64,000 bases of DNA, taken from NCBI GenBank assembly GCA_958510875.1, contig OY294071.1, forward strand, positions 36,920,581 to 36,984,580, read 5' to 3'. The position numbers and the translations under genes were made by a program. Each line of letters begins with the position of its first letter. Within the stretch, counting starts at the first letter, position 1. Source of the stretch: Endomychus coccineus (Eukaryota > Arthropoda > Insecta > Coleoptera > Endomychidae). The notes beneath the pieces are model-generated. The model did no database searches. It saw only the letters and a program-made list of their open reading frames with translations, and was not told the origin of the DNA. Positions 1-13,231 of the stretch are shown in pieces.

Positions 1-2085
1 ATAGATAAAAAAGCGCAAACTGTTGAAATCTTGATAATGTTGATAGAACATTATTAAACATCTATTTTGCATTGTATGAGGATTGGAGAATATAGCAGGA
101 TTCATTTCTAAAATTATATTTCCATTAAATGAATATGGTTTTATTCTTCACCGAATTCTATGAAAGTAGTAGTAATTGAATACCTTATGAGCTACACATT
201 TATTTTCAGCATAGTGGATCAAATATATCACAAGTTATACTCTATGTATTAATTTAAAATTGACAGTTAAATATGGATCCATTTTCAATTTATTCAACTG
301 ATACAATATCAAAAGCGAAGGCAATCGTTTTATCGCAAGATTTATATCCCAGTTCATTCCAACCGGGATATTTATGTGGCAAAATAAAAAATATTTATTT
401 GTTATAGCAGTGAATCCAGTGATCTACCGTTGTGATGCTCATAATTTTTTGCTATATATTCGAGATGAAATAATACTACCAATGTTGGGTAGTAAACATA
501 CATTGTTCGAAACTATAAAATGTAAACAAAAGGAACAAATATTGAAAGATGTTGGCGTTCACCAAAGCCAACTAACCGACGTGCATGTACATTCTCCGAG
601 TTTCGATAATTCATCCCGTTATTGACGGAGCCTGAATAATATTTTCATGCATTCCTTCTTTGTCGGTAAACATAGAGGAAATCGTATCTTATCGTACCCT
701 GAGGCTAACAAAATATTTCCCATTATAGAGAGCGACGATACGGATGACAGGAAATTAAACATTTCATTACGTAATTGAAAACAAAAAATTAAATATTTCT
801 AGAGAAAACATCATTATTCACTTTGTCCCACGTCATACATTTTTTAAGTATCGGTTGTGAGGACTTCACTTTTTCTTCATGTTACTTCAACCAAACTTTT
901 GAGAATTGTCTTTCGAGTTGAAGATTTCGGATGAAAATAAATGATTTATTAATAACAACTCCATCATATTTCCAGAGTCACATGTCTTTATAATTATGTA
1001 TTTACATCACGATATTGAAGCCCTAAAGTGGTGAGCACTTCCTCCCTTTATTGCAAGTTGTGTGCCTAATAAGCTAAGCGCTTTAGAAAATAAACACATA
1101 ATTCCTCTTGAAGTCGTTATGATAAAGATGATTAATGAATACAAACCACCGAACGTGCGATCATCCAACATTGTTTTGTCTATGCTATAACAGCTGTATA
1201 AGTTGAAGAGCTTGATAACTTTCAGTAACGAAATTATATTTGTTCTAAGAAATGCTTGTCCAAATAAGGCAATACTTTAGAAATCCTGAACTAGATCTAT
1301 TATGATTATTACACCCGGCTCAGCTCCGGTCTATTGGTGAAGTTAATTTGGATCTGTCAGATGACAAATTGTTTGTAGCGAAGCAGTAGATTCAAACTGA
1401 TAAACGGCAAAACACTATCAAACGTATTCAAAGTAAGAAGATGTGCTACATTTTGGTTTGAATTCATTAGCTGTAGGTACATTATCTGTGTAAGGACAGT
1501 AGCTACAATAAGAATGGATACGATATGCTACTGGTAATTGCAATTGCAAGAGAAGTCTAACATGTCATGTAACATAAATGGAAGTTTATTGGGAAGGTAA
1601 CAAAACTTGAACACCCATGTGTTACGATGAATCCCTGATTTTATTCTCAGCAAATTAGTAATGCGACCCTGGCACAATAAGAAACAGAGAATTGAGCTCC
1701 CTCGGACTTGTCTAGTGGCTCAATAGTTGACTCTATTATATTTTAAAGTGGACTGCATAGTCCCCAACTTATAAAATTACTGTTATCTGTAATGTTAGTG
1801 AGAGAAAGGTAGAGAGTTAATTAGTAGTCTCTGATACTGGACTATGTGGAATTTATCGTCTACATATGGACCGGACATGAACAACGTGAATAGTATTCCT
1901 ATACATTTTATTTTCTTCAATTTATGGACAAAAATTAAAGATGGAACGATTGAAATCTGATATATGGCCTGTGCAACGTGAAATATGGAACAGATATCAG
2001 GAAACAGATAATCAAACATTTTTATTGTCACTTCTAGATGATTCATAGTTTCCAAAGAAGAAACAATTGAGACCTAAACCTCATA
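1..2085. other. no recognisable gene
   Basis: AT-rich sequence with only short, unconvincing reading frames (the best is 83 codons at 374-625 +, resembling nothing I know). No repeat, RNA gene or transposon motif was recognised here. Confidence 0.5.
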
Positions 2086-2086
2086 C

Positions 2087-2470
2087 ACATCAAATTATAT
2101 CTACTTAGACTTCGCGACAATGCTAGTGGTGGAAGAACTGGTAATTCAACTAGAAAGGAATGGATGTAAAATAATTGCGTACCCTGACAACATCACAGTC
2201 CGAGCTAGGTTCAATACAATAATTAGGATAGAAATGCAAATGACCCTCAACCTAATAAGCACATGGATAGAGAAAAAGGGCCTTAACGTTAGTAACTTTT
2301 ACCCGAAGGAGGAATACTAGAGGGAATAGGTTGTCTAATATTTCGAAGTAATCCTTGATTCCAATTTAACCTGGAACTAACACCTGGGAAAAATCAAGAG
2401 CAAAGCCGTGGCAATATTAATGGTACCCAAACGCGCAAACGGAAAGATATGAGGGGTAAGGTTGCTTGCC
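2087..2470 (+). pseudogene. LINE reverse-transcriptase fragment (RNase H-type LINE)
   Basis: The frame at 2120-2320 reads like the RT palm of insect LINEs of the R1/LOA group: VVEELVIQLERNGCKIIAY, then PDN where the active site should be ADD, then a conserved stretch ending LNLISTWIEKKGLNV. After a stop, another frame continues with EVILDSNLTWN and then IKSKAVAIL, the usual thumb region. The catalytic aspartates are degraded (YPDN for YADD) and frameshifts and stops follow, so this is a dead fragment. There is no 5' ORF, endonuclease or RNase H next to it. The group is recognised from motifs only; the exact clade is uncertain. The pieces at 22.1 kb and 60.6 kb could come from the same family. 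Confidence 0.75.
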
Positions 2471-2476
2471 TTTTTG

Positions 2477-2542
2477 CAATTCCATATCCAATTTCCAATT
2501 CCAATTCCAATTTTCAAATCCAATTCCAATTTCCAAATCCAT
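2477..2542. repeat. imperfect CCAATT hexamer repeat
   Basis: About ten degenerate copies of a ccaatt/ccaaat unit follow one another immediately downstream of the LINE fragment. Confidence 0.8.
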
Positions 2543-2589
2543 AATGGCTTTTTCTTAAGAGATCCGTGACATGATCATCCTAATCCCAT

Positions 2590-2770
2590 GTGCCATGTTT
2601 CATATACGTTCCTGCGAATAGGCAGCGGTTCGTTTCTTTTTTTCTTAGAAAAAAACTGGTAGAGCTCGCCATGTGAGGATCACTTCCATATACGTTCCTG
2701 CGGCTCGTTTCTTCTTTTTGCTCAGAAAAAACTGGAATGGATTGCCATGTGGGGATCAATCATGGAAGTG
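2590..2770. repeat. two tandem copies of an approx. 86-bp unit
   Basis: catatacgttcctgcg occurs at 2601 and 2687. Each copy is followed by cgtttctt, a t-rich run, cagaaaaaactgg (or close), and gccatgtg with gatca. The two copies have diverged by substitutions and a small indel. Confidence 0.75.
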
Positions 2771-5075
2771 GTAAGAATGGAACCTCTCAGATCCCAAAAC
2801 ATATTTTTTCAGCATGTAATCATTGAGCAATATCCGGGCAGCTTAGGCTATCTCTCGAAGAGTATAACTGATACAGGAGAATATTTACTGAGTGGGTGTA
2901 AGCCATCCAACTGAACTGCACAAAAAGCCCTAGTAGGTGAGGTGAGTCTGGTGAAAAGAACTAGCAGCCACGATAGCAAGAAGTGTATGAAAAGCTTGGG
3001 AAACAAGAAGCAACTAGCCAGGTGGATGATTCAAAGTGTTGCAGTTGATTATCACGAATATTTTTGAATTTTTTTCGATTGTTAAAGGAAAGAGGAAGCT
3101 CCTGGATGTTGATTTGTTTGACCTGGTTTTTGTTTCAAGTACGATTGATAAAATGGAGCAGATGCATTTCAGGAAAAATTCGCTATGATCGAGTTATCAG
3201 CTTGCACATGTTTGAGTGGTGAGTCTCAGTAAAATCACCTCAATAGACTCGGCTTGTCTTATATTTTATCTAGGTGATGAAATTTCTGGGTACAAATTTT
3301 ACTGGCTTGTTCAGTAATAAATTATGTATGTCCAATGTTGAACAATATTTTCATGATTTTGAATAAAACTGGATGTAATATGCTGCCGTTTAAAAGCGTA
3401 TTTTCGATTCCCTCGGAGTGTTGCTTTGGCATTTTATTCTACTTTCAAATCTTGGTTCTTGCAGAATTTCCAGCATGCTTATTTTTCAGTGTAAAATGAA
3501 AAGTAAGAATACTCGAGGGTATAATGTAACCTCAGTAATACAATTTCATCTTTAAAAGTTTATCCTTTTGATTCGTCTTATTATACATCCTTAGAAATAA
3601 AATTCCGTTTTGTGTAGCTGAAATATGTATTCAGGGAGAGAAGAACATTTTCATGAAAGAATGAATAATTGAAGAACAAACGTTCACTTAACAGTAGAAA
3701 TCTTCAATTACAATTTCAGTACAAGTTTACTTTTGCTAAAGAACAGTTTGAAGCAATATCAGCATTCGATTCATGAACTAGTTTTCTTCCTAGAGTTTGA
3801 TAGGACAATTTACAATTCATAAATATTCAGAACAACTGTTATCCCAGAAAGCACCTAGAAACAAATAGCGACCGAAACGACAGAGTTGTTAACATCAGCG
3901 TTCGGAACAGGAAGTGCGGTTCTAGCAAAAAAAATTCAGCTGTAAAAACAGTTTCATGCAAGCTGAATTCTTTCCATGGTCTTATCAATATGTGTACCTA
4001 TATTATCGGTGGAAACACGAACACAAATTGTATATCCTAATCGTAATTATGAAAAATGAAAAGGTCATTTGCATAAATTGCACGAGTTCTATTCTGAAAT
4101 CATAATTTATAATGATTTACAGGCTACTGGAATATCCTTGACATCATTTCAGCCAAATCAACTATTTTCAAAAAGGGCAGCTATTTCTGTAGCTATGTAT
4201 ATGTGGAGGTACAACCTAAATATATCAAGATGGATCATATCATATAAAACTCAATTTCATGAATGATCTTGTCAATTTGAATTTGTGTTTTATTTCGTAG
4301 ATATTTTTGAGCCTGTAATTCGTAGTTTATTTGTTGGGAGACTGTCATCTTACAATTGGATAATTGTAAATTATTTCAATTATGGAACATGTGTAGAAAG
4401 TCCTCTGAATCTAGATAACTTTGGCGCTTTTAATTCTAACACAGTTGTTTATTTCTGAAAGGCAGATCCTATCATGCGCGTGGAACGTCACTACTGCGAT
4501 TGTTGAAATCATCCTCATATGGTACTATTACATTGAGGAAAAACAAGCTCGTGTATTTCTAGGGTAAACCAGACTTGAGATGTGGAATTACGTGAAAGGA
4601 AATATTGCCCAATCTCACGATTCTTGAAAGTACGAGCATTCCGATAGGAATGAATACTTTTAACGAAAACAGAGAGCCAGACAAATTAGTATTACATTAA
4701 ATCGGGAATACGCTGACCAAAACAGAGTGTGAGAGGCGAGTTGAGAGCGGAAAATGACCTTCAGGAATAGTTAGAATGATTGCAAAGTTTCATTTTCTTT
4801 CCGTATTTCGTTCCAGAAATGAAGTTATGTTTCACAAATAAATGAAATACTTTCTGTTTTCAAATATCATGAGATAGCTTATTTTCATATCTCTGCCACC
4901 TTCAACAATTCAGTGGTTCAATTATTTCTAATTTTAAATTATAATGAGGTGTGAACAACAGAAGAATATGACTCTTGTCACAAAAGATCAACAGGAGACC
5001 TGCTTGCGTTGAAGCACCATGTTTTGTCTTTGACTATCGAGTTTTCGAGTTCACTCCATGTGATGGGTGACGTCA
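2771..5075. other. no recognisable gene
   Basis: The part up to about 3030 may still belong to a decayed LINE 3' region: a gaactgcacaa...ggtgaaaagaactagc stretch loosely resembles 61010-61065. Beyond that I see only short random frames. Confidence 0.4.
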
Positions 5076-5700
5076 CCCACTACATTGAGTATCATCGCTG
5101 ATGTTTTACAGGAATCTGTCTTAGCACCAACTCTGTTTCTGGTCAATAATAAGGATATGTTGAGAGTGATATCATGCCTCCTCCATAACCCTACCACTGA
5201 AGCCTAGACCGGGATGTCTTGCACTAAATGAAGATCTAGCAAGAATTTTGAAATGAGGATCTAAAAATCACCACCAACAACAATTGTATGAGCAATAACT
5301 GCTTCTCAGAAATTTCCTTTTCTATTTCGTGCTTAGAGCTACTTCATAATGCATAAAGCTTACATTCGACTCATCCTGGAGTACTTTTGACATGTTTGGA
5401 GCTCACCCTCTAAACATATGCCGAATTCCTTAGACTCTATTCGGAAGAGAGCTATTCCGTCGGCTGGTAATATCACACTTACGAATTCATTGATCTCTCT
5501 ACAACATCGAAAAAATGTGGGCCCTTTTTTATTGATAGTTTCCTGGTCGGTTTTCATTTGTTATTCAACCACGAGCGTTTCCAAGTAGCAACATTGGATG
5601 AGCTCAGGTTGATCATCCCTTCATTATCAACCCTGAGACCTGCTAAACGTCTTCCTACCAAACTTCATTCTTCTATCGAACGGCGATGTTCTGCAACTAT
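5076..5700 (+). pseudogene. decayed jockey/CR1-like LINE, RT plus C-terminal end (copy 1)
   Basis: 5105-5170 encodes LQESVLAPTLFLVNNKDM, a worn form of the RT motif QGSVLxPxLFLxxINDM. After a gap, 5395-5560 encodes PSKHMPNSLDSIRKRAI and LTNSLISLQHRKNVG, the conserved C-terminal block of these LINEs. Frames are interrupted by stops and indels and the segment between the blocks is partly lost. Three more copies of this 3' region sit at 10.0, 11.3 and 43.0 kb, all on the + strand. This is an old fossil; the clade name is tentative. Confidence 0.7.
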
Positions 5701-5934
5701 TTGCCTAGTGATTTTATTTTTATGATGCCTATAATCTCCAAGCTTTCAAGAAAAATTGCAATACCTACCTCGTCTTTCAAGACTTCACCACTGGCTAACA
5801 CGATGTTATACGGACACTGTATAATGTTTCATCATAGAATGTTGAATTGATAAGCGATTCTACTCAGAAATGCATTCTTGGTTGGGATTTAATGTTTTGT
5901 TTATTGTTTCTTGTGACATGGTTTAAGCCCTTCA

Positions 5935-6205
5935 TAGGCACCTGGGTCTGTAACACTCCATAAGGTAGTGTGGGAGTCCCTGAGTTCGAGTTTAATCACC
6001 TCTGATATACCAAATAAACACTCCACCTCGTTTGGTAGGTTCGATTCTGCAACCAGGGCAGTCTCGATGACACTTAGGCCTGCCCATTGTATCTTGTCTC
6101 ACCACTTTCAAGGGCCATCGGAAAAAATCTGGAGATGCGAACCCGCGACAGGAAGCCACAGAGATTAGAAGATCGATGCGTCTACCACTAAGCTACCTGG
6201 TCCCC
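5935..6205 (-). mobile_element. tRNA-derived SINE-like unit
   Basis: On the minus strand an A box (tagcttagtgg, 6195-6185) and a B box (ggttcgcatctcc, 6143-6131) lie in the right order for RNA polymerase III. Between them is cttctaat, as in the anticodon loop of tRNA-Arg(UCU), but the anticodon stem does not pair, so this is not a working tRNA. The sequence continuing leftwards to about 5935 is more GC-rich than its surroundings and could be the SINE body. No poly(A) tail or target duplication was identified. Confidence 0.5.
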
Positions 6206-6215
6206 ATGGGGCTAA

Positions 6216-7842
6216 ATGTAGTGATGTCGCTGTATGATCATTTGTTTGTGGTTCGGTTCACACAAGCAGTTGTGAAATTCACAGATAGATTTCATAGTGA
6301 GTTTGATTTACGCACATGCGCGATGTTTCATTTTTGTAAATGCATTTCCATAGTTGTCAAATTATAAAGATGATGCGGGTCGGCATTTTATTTAGTGCTT
6401 GAAATTATAACTCACATTGTACAAATGACATGCTTCCAACTCGTTTGGAGAATGACTGGCGTTTTTATAAAACGGCTGATATTATAATACGCCCACGACA
6501 TATACATTAATTGCTCTATTATATCCTCACCTGAAAATCTAGAAGGAACATGGATAATGAATGAATATTATTCTGCTTAGTCATCCAAAGCAGAAGAATA
6601 TTGTGCGTCATTCTCACTCAAATATTTCGCGATTCCATGAAAGATGGATCAGAATCATAAAATTTTTATTCGAACGTGATTGATGGGATATTTAAGACAC
6701 GATGGAAATTAAAATGGCTTGAGGTGTAGGTGTAGAAAGCATCACAGAATCGATAAACTGATGAACATGATTGGAGTAAGAGCTACACGCGTCGATTGAA
6801 TGTTCCTAAAAGGCATCAGATAGCTGCAGAGGGGTGAAATTCAAATGTTACGATTGAATCTGATTATTCGAATATATTTATTGAGATTGTTTATTATCGG
6901 TATCTGGCACTTCTAATATGTCTATCATATAAATAGATATCTTTCATTATACAGTCATGAAGGATATGATTTGCAACATTTTTAGTACTATTTTTATACT
7001 TGTTTGGTGACGTATAGCCTCGTAAAATTCTGATATAAAATGAACGATATGATAATCATTATACGACCCTTCTGATAAATATGGTAATTCCTGAATATGT
7101 GCAGATGAAATTGTATGTTCTGATGGCTAATACCGTTTTTGTCTTTACATAATCAATCAATTGTGACACATGTACCAATCTGAAGATAGAAAGGAAATGG
7201 AATTTGGAACACAAACTTTCATCATAATATAACTTTGCTCTGAATTTTACATTCGAACAGAGAAAACTCATTCTGCCTCATATAGTAAGAATATTACAGG
7301 AAACATCGATTTATCTGTTGATCTGAACATTTTATTCTATTCGTTATACGAGTAGTACCTATGTGGGAAATAATCTTCTTCATACACTGAAAATACTGTT
7401 AAAGTGCTCAGGTTCCTTCAGCCATCGAGTAGCCATCATCAGAGAAAACTAAACTTATCTTGGAAATACCACACCACGAATTAAAATGGCGTAAGAAAGA
7501 AATCTCCCGGCAGCAATGTTACATAAGATGAAATGACACTAACAATAAACTTGAAGGGAATAAATCCAAACATGAGCAAGCATAGATTAGAAAAGACAAG
7601 TAGTAGACACCAAGTTATATTTTCGCACACAAGAATACATTTTTACAAGAAATGAAGCTGCCAAATACGAGTCTTGCGAAGTCAATACGGCAGTGAAATA
7701 TATTCTAGCAAAATGTTCCACGTTCCACTAACAAAGAGAAGTCTATGAACTATCAGATGATCTTCAGAAAAACCTTCAGAAAATTAACTTTAACAATCTT
7801 ATCTAATATCTTAAGTCAATAGTTACCAATGTAGCATAACAT
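6216..7842. other. no recognisable gene
   Basis: AT-rich, only short frames, no repeat or motif recognised. Confidence 0.45.
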
Positions 7843-8310
7843 GAATGAACACATTCATCTATTTCTTGTTGGCTTCTTTTGTCAGATAACAATGATAAGA
7901 TCTTTCTAGTCTAGATCTTTCAGTAACATCACAAAGTGACAGTTCTGGGCAGCTGTCTCGCTCTCTCATAGAGCTCATCAGTAGAACGAGCAAATTTTGA
8001 ATGTTACTCACATTCCACGTAGATTCTGTAAAGTTCGAGAAAACTAACAGTCAATGTCGTTCATTAGTTTGATTTCTTATTGAGACACATCTACTCGTAG
8101 ATTTTGGTCTACCATTCTGTAAGTTAGACATCCGTCTCTTGGAGTTCGGTGACATTGCAAACTCTATCTTCCTAGTGATGAACTCCATGAAAGCGCTAAA
8201 CATCTGTCTAGAGCTATTAGTTTGTAATATTACGGATCGATCCAGACTCGAAAAACATCATTAGTGTTATCTGGCAAAAGCCAACAAGTAATAAATGAAT
8301 ATATTCATTT
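7843..8310. mobile_element. MITE-like element with approx. 50-bp terminal inverted repeats
   Basis: The left end (7843-7895) contains cttgttggcttcttttgtca followed by gataac. The right end (8262-8310) carries its inverse: gttatctggcaaaagccaac followed by aagtaataaatgaat. The right end closes with the palindrome aaatgaatatattcattt. The 0.47-kb interior has no coding frame, as expected of a non-autonomous DNA element. No clear target duplication or second copy was seen, so the superfamily is unknown. Confidence 0.65.
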
Positions 8311-9615
8311 ATTTCTCAATTGTTAATTTTTTTTCATCTTTCAACTCCAAGTGCGAGCCAAATACGTAATGTTGGGAGGAGGCAACGGAAATTCTTGAAA
8401 TTTTTGAGAATATAGACATCTCTAACTGAATAATTCGACATCTTTTCTGTTTGATAGAAAAATGAAGTGACTGGTGATTGGAATATTGTAGCTGGTAGCT
8501 ACCCCATTGCGCAACATACACTTGATATACTAACTTTACTCATTGCTAATATTAATTAATGCTTTACTCTAGCTGAACAACATGCATTAAAATGCTTTAT
8601 CGACAAAGCAAGTACCCGCAAAGACGCATGCATGATTTGTACTTTTACGAAAATATTTCATATTTGGGTCACGCTGCGCTATCATGCATATAAGTAATCT
8701 TCTAAAGTCAAATATCTTTCATAATCTGTTATCCACAATATATTTTATAGCAATTTAACTCTTTAAACGAGAAAGAATTCTTTTTGCAAAGAATTATATT
8801 TTGAGCAATGGTCTCCTTTAGTTGCTGACAACAGAACTTTCCGAATAATATTAATATCAGGGTAAAGACGTTTGAAAGTAGTATCAATAATGCGATGAAA
8901 TATCTCAGGAATAGTGTCCTACATTCTAACTATAAATCACTAAAAATAATTCCAAAACTTCGTATGAACAAACTTTGGAAGTCAATAAGAAACTTAGTTG
9001 AGTTGTAAAATTTACAGAAGTTTAATCAATAACCCATTCTCAGATTTTGAGAGTAAAGACTCAGTAAACTATTTCAATTAAGAGAAATAACAATTATATT
9101 TGCAATGATATAAATGAGAATTTCGATTTTCAATTTAGTCAGCTTTCGAAGAAGATTACTTTATAGTTGGGATGTGGCGTGTTAATGACATAATATAATG
9201 TTCAGTAGATAATGGCTTGAGACAGTAGGTTCAATTGTTTAGTCATTATGTTCACTCATATTAAATAACCAACCGGATATCCACAATTTCGTGATTCGTG
9301 CTAATACCCAAGTAGATTTTGCGAGATGGAAGTATTTACAGAGAAACAACATAATATTTTCTACAGTCCTAACAATAACATAAAGTGGAGAACTTCTAGT
9401 ACATGTCTGTTTCTGTTATCACAGCAGCTTCAGGTTGCACTATGAAATTGCACAAATATGTCTGTAATATTTGATTTCGAATAATAGTTATCAGAGCTTC
9501 AACGTTATGTACCATTACATGCCTGACTTCATTTATAAAACAAGCTGTCATACACATTTAAGAACCATCAAATCATTTCCTTCAGAAATTACATGATGAT
9601 AATATACCTTCAGAG

Positions 9616-9620
<5 letters not shown>
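8311..9620. other. no recognisable gene
   Basis: Nothing recognised on either strand. Confidence 0.45.

Positions 9621-9655
<35 letters not shown>
9621..9655. repeat. (TA)n microsatellite
   Basis: Uninterrupted TA dinucleotides. Unlike most TA tracts in the window, no transposon end was recognised at its borders. Confidence 0.95.
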
Positions 9656-9658
<3 letters not shown>

Positions 9659-10035
9659 AATCGAACGATACCGAAACTTCTTCCAATATGAAAATCGGGA
9701 TAGCAGGAATTTGCTTTCAAAACCATCCTTACAAGATTCAATTATCAGGCGAACAGAGTTTGTGGCTGCTCCTTCATAACAAACTATTCTAAAGATTATC
9801 CAGCAACATAATCAAACTTTAATGACAGCGGCCATCTTGAATTTAGTAAAATTCCTAAATTTCCCTCGTTCCATCTCGTGGAGCATTCTTGACTTTTTCC
9901 TATCTTTAATTTACACAGTACAATTTAACTATAAGGTGTAGTGCTGATGAAGCTGCGAAAATGCGTCAAATAAACGGAAGGGAGTCCAGTACAATCTTCG
10001 AACTTGTCTCTCTTTAATAGAAGTAACAATGACAA

Positions 10036-10400
10036 TTACTTAGCATCTTTTCGTAGCTCAAGACGGTCGGTGCAATAAATATTTATCTGGCAAGAATTTC
10101 CAAATTCGAACCTGATAATCAAACTCAAGCTTGTATTCTCTCACAATTCATAATAAATCAGATACTGTTCCAACGAGATCCTCAATGTCAATGCTCAGTA
10201 TCAACACGAACAGCACTCATGGTGTACTGTTTGTATACTTTTGGAGTTCAGCTTCAACTTATCCTGAATCTCTTAGACTCTATTCGAAAGAGAGCTTCTA
10301 GCTAGGCAGACTAGACGAACTTAGGCTCGAGACCTACCAAACTTCTTTCTATCACACTACATTTTCTATCGCACGGCAAAATTGTGGAATCGTTAGCCTA
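10036..10400 (+). pseudogene. decayed jockey/CR1-like LINE 3' end (copy 2)
   Basis: Aligns by eye with 11310-11960: the gcaagaattt...gataatcaaa stretch is shared, and 10260-10300 encodes LILNLLDSIRKRAS, the worn form of LLDSIQKRAI in the better copy. The following C-terminal block is largely deleted. No open frame remains. Confidence 0.6.
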
Positions 10401-11275
10401 GTGAGATCTTCCCTGATAACAATACCTCCAAAGTATTGAGACAAATCCCGATGCTATGGCTCACGCGATGTTTTGCAAACATTATAGATTTCCCTCCCAT
10501 ATAGATGAAATATAAACCCACTGCTTTAATGTAAATGTTAAGAATGAACACACAGTTTGCATGTTGCATCATAATATGATAGATATCTTGAGTAAATGGT
10601 CCATAACAACCTGAATTCACACGAAATTTTCAATGAGATTATTGAAAAAATCGGTCATTTTTCTTAATGTAGCTAATTTGATAATTTCTTTTTGAAACGT
10701 CCCTCCAAACCGTGTTAGTTTCATCAAATAAGAAATGTAATGACTTCTAGAACAGTGTAACGGTGACATTGATAATGTAGTTGGTAATACTTGGATCAAC
10801 TCAACTAATTGAAGGAATAGAATTCGTAATTCTCGATCTGTAAGATTATATTTCAGGAACAATATGAAATCCAGGAAATTTTTTCTTCTAATATTTGAGA
10901 AGCCAATTCCGGGACAAATATTTGTAGTACGGTTTGAAAATAACTTTGCTCTTTACTTCGTTATTTGATTTCAAGTCCCAAGACCCGATCGACAGTTACA
11001 AAACCACAACAGAGCAATATTCCCTTCTTGAGCTATGATAATTACAAAGAAACCTTTCTCTAAATACAGACTTCAGACTTTTGTTATAGGATATCTTCGA
11101 TTACGTTGAGTTTAGTTAATTCGATATAAAATATTTCAGTTTCCCCTGTGATTTAATTCAGTTTCAACTTTGTCTGAACACTTCACTCCCCACAGTACTT
11201 CAACTGATACATCTATTGATAATCGAAGTCAATGAACAGCAGCCATGGTTGTTGTTCTACAAAGTATCCACCTTT
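10401..11275. other. no recognisable gene
   Basis: Short minus-strand frames (10393-10620, 10617-10862) resemble nothing known. They are probably random openings in AT-rich DNA. Confidence 0.4.
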
Positions 11276-11960
11276 AACGTAGAAAATTTTCAGGGGTGCA
11301 AGACAGAAAACCGGTCGATGCAATGAATGAAGATTTGGCAAGAATTTTGAAATGAGGATCTGATAATCTAGAAGAGTCTTGTGCAACCAGAATTTTCAAA
11401 GCTGATAATCAAAAGACTTCGATGCAATCAAAATTCAAACTTGTATATCCTCCAGGAAAACGAATCCTACAGTACCTAATATGGTGATGTCAGGTAAAAC
11501 TAATCCTATGAAGTCCTCGCTATCAACACCAACAGACGATTATGCGAGATCCATTGCGAAAACTGCTTCGTAGAAACTTGATGATCTATTCTGTGTCTTC
11601 ATATCCTCCTGATCTATAAAGCCATGATTCAACCTGTCCTGGAGTTTGTAGGTCCTAAACATATGCTGAAGCTCTTAGATTCTATTCAGAAGAGAGCTAT
11701 TCATCTGCTTGGTGATGTCACATTCACGAATTCATTGACATCTCTTCAACATCGTAAAACAGTGGGCAATCTCTCCGTTTTCCATAGTTGGTACTCATCA
11801 GAAATCTCGTCTCTTATTCCACCACGAGAGTTACCAAGTAGGCAAGACTGGACGAGCGCTGTTCATTACATTATTTTCAAGCTCTAGACTTGCCCAACTT
11901 CTTTTTACCAGACTTAATTTTCTATCGAAAGACGAAGTTGTGCAACAAACTTTTGAGACT
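11276..11960 (+). pseudogene. decayed jockey/CR1-like LINE, C-terminal end (copy 3, best preserved)
   Basis: The frame at 11624-11887 encodes MLKLLDSIQKRAIHLLGDV, TNSLTSLQHRKTVGNL, then SEISSLIPPREL. This is the conserved C-terminal tail after the RT thumb in many jockey/CR1-type LINEs (SVQRRAIRLI...SLSHRR...ELSSIIPP pattern). Upstream, 11330-11620 is the RT region but is full of stops. The copy is 5'-truncated and inactive. It is the reference for the other copies at 5.1, 10.0 and 43.0 kb. Confidence 0.75.
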
Positions 11961-12553
11961 CTCAGTTTAGTAGTAGGTCATATGTAATAAAATTGATAGC
12001 AGCATTGTGATTTGGTTCCATTCCACATCAACATCAAGGGCTACCATCTCAACTACCTATGTTTGAGTAGTTTCCGATTTTCAATAAAAACTGGAGCAGT
12101 GAACAAGAAATAAAAGACATTAATGAAGTCGAATTTCTGGAAAACTTTTTAAAATAAAACACTAAATTTTATGTAAGTCAGCGTGTAAGTCTCGAATGTG
12201 ATTATCAAGAGCGAAACTACTTAGAAAGTATGGCCAACTTCTAAGTTTTATAGTTAGAGAATAAAAAATGTCAAACGATATTGCAGTGCTCGAACGTTAC
12301 AATGTTCAACGTTACGAGAATTCATGATGAACTTGATATGAGAATGGTTTTGTTATTATAAGTTTCCCAAATAAATAGAACGGATTGAAAGGTCAGAAAT
12401 ATAAAATGCGACCTGACGTCATTTACTATCGTAAGTAACAACATTTTGTTGGTTGGTTTTAGAGTATTGCTTATATCGTATCTTTTCCAGCGGAAGTACT
12501 TCCAGAATATACCGTCATATACATTTCGGTATCAGTTAGTCAGAATGTATTCA
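11961..12553. other. no recognisable gene
   Basis: AT-rich spacer before the transposon cluster. Nothing recognised. Confidence 0.45.
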
Positions 12554-12566
12554 AACCTGGTCGGGG

Positions 12567-12663
12567 CTGCTGCGAGCTCCGACGACATCGCAGCAGTCGC
12601 GCCAGAAAAACCTGAAAGGCGGTTAACCGAAGCTACTCCTCCCCCCGGTCGGTAAGTAGCTTC
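12567..12663 (-). other. paired hairpins in the RLE-LINE 3' untranslated tail
   Basis: ctgctgcga (12567-12575) pairs perfectly with tcgcagcag (12588-12596), and gaagctact (12629-12637) pairs with agtagcttc (12655-12663). The same two stems recur in the tails ending near 14690, 32660 and 42290, the last with a changed base. R2-type reverse transcriptases are known to recognise structured 3' UTR RNA, so these may be the RT binding site; that role is inferred. Confidence 0.6.
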
Positions 12664-12774
12664 AGGTTCCTGAATCGTGTGCCCTCAGTATTCTAATTGA
12701 AGCCTTTTGCATCCGGTCTATCAAGATCTGCGCCGAGTTCTTATGATCAGAACCACTAATACGACCTTGTGGCC

Positions 12775-12775
<1 letters not shown>

Positions 12776-12858
<83 letters not shown>
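12776..12858. repeat. (TA)n microsatellite
   Basis: Pure TA run between the 5'-truncated end of LINE tail unit 1 and the poly(T)/acatac linker of unit 2. Confidence 0.97.
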
Positions 12859-12862
<4 letters not shown>

Positions 12863-13099
12863 TTTTTTTTACATACAAACCTGGTCGGGGCTGCTGCGAG
12901 CTCCGACGACATAGCAGCAGTCGCGCCAGAAAAAACCTAAAAGGTGGTTAACCGAAGCTACTCCTCCCCCCGGTCGGTAAGTAGCTTCAGGTTCCTGAAT
13001 CGTGTGCCCTCAGTATTCTAATTGAAGCCTTTTGCATCCGGTCTATCAAGATCTGCGCCGAGTTCTCATGATCAGAACCACTAATACGACCTTGTGGCC

Positions 13100-13100
<1 letters not shown>

Positions 13101-13172
<72 letters not shown>

Positions 13173-13178
13173 TATATA

Positions 13179-13227
<49 letters not shown>
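13101..13227. repeat. (TA)n microsatellite
   Basis: TA run with two interruptions (an extra a near 13168 and a tc near 13179), between tail units 2 and 3. Confidence 0.97.
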
Positions 13228-13231
<4 letters not shown>

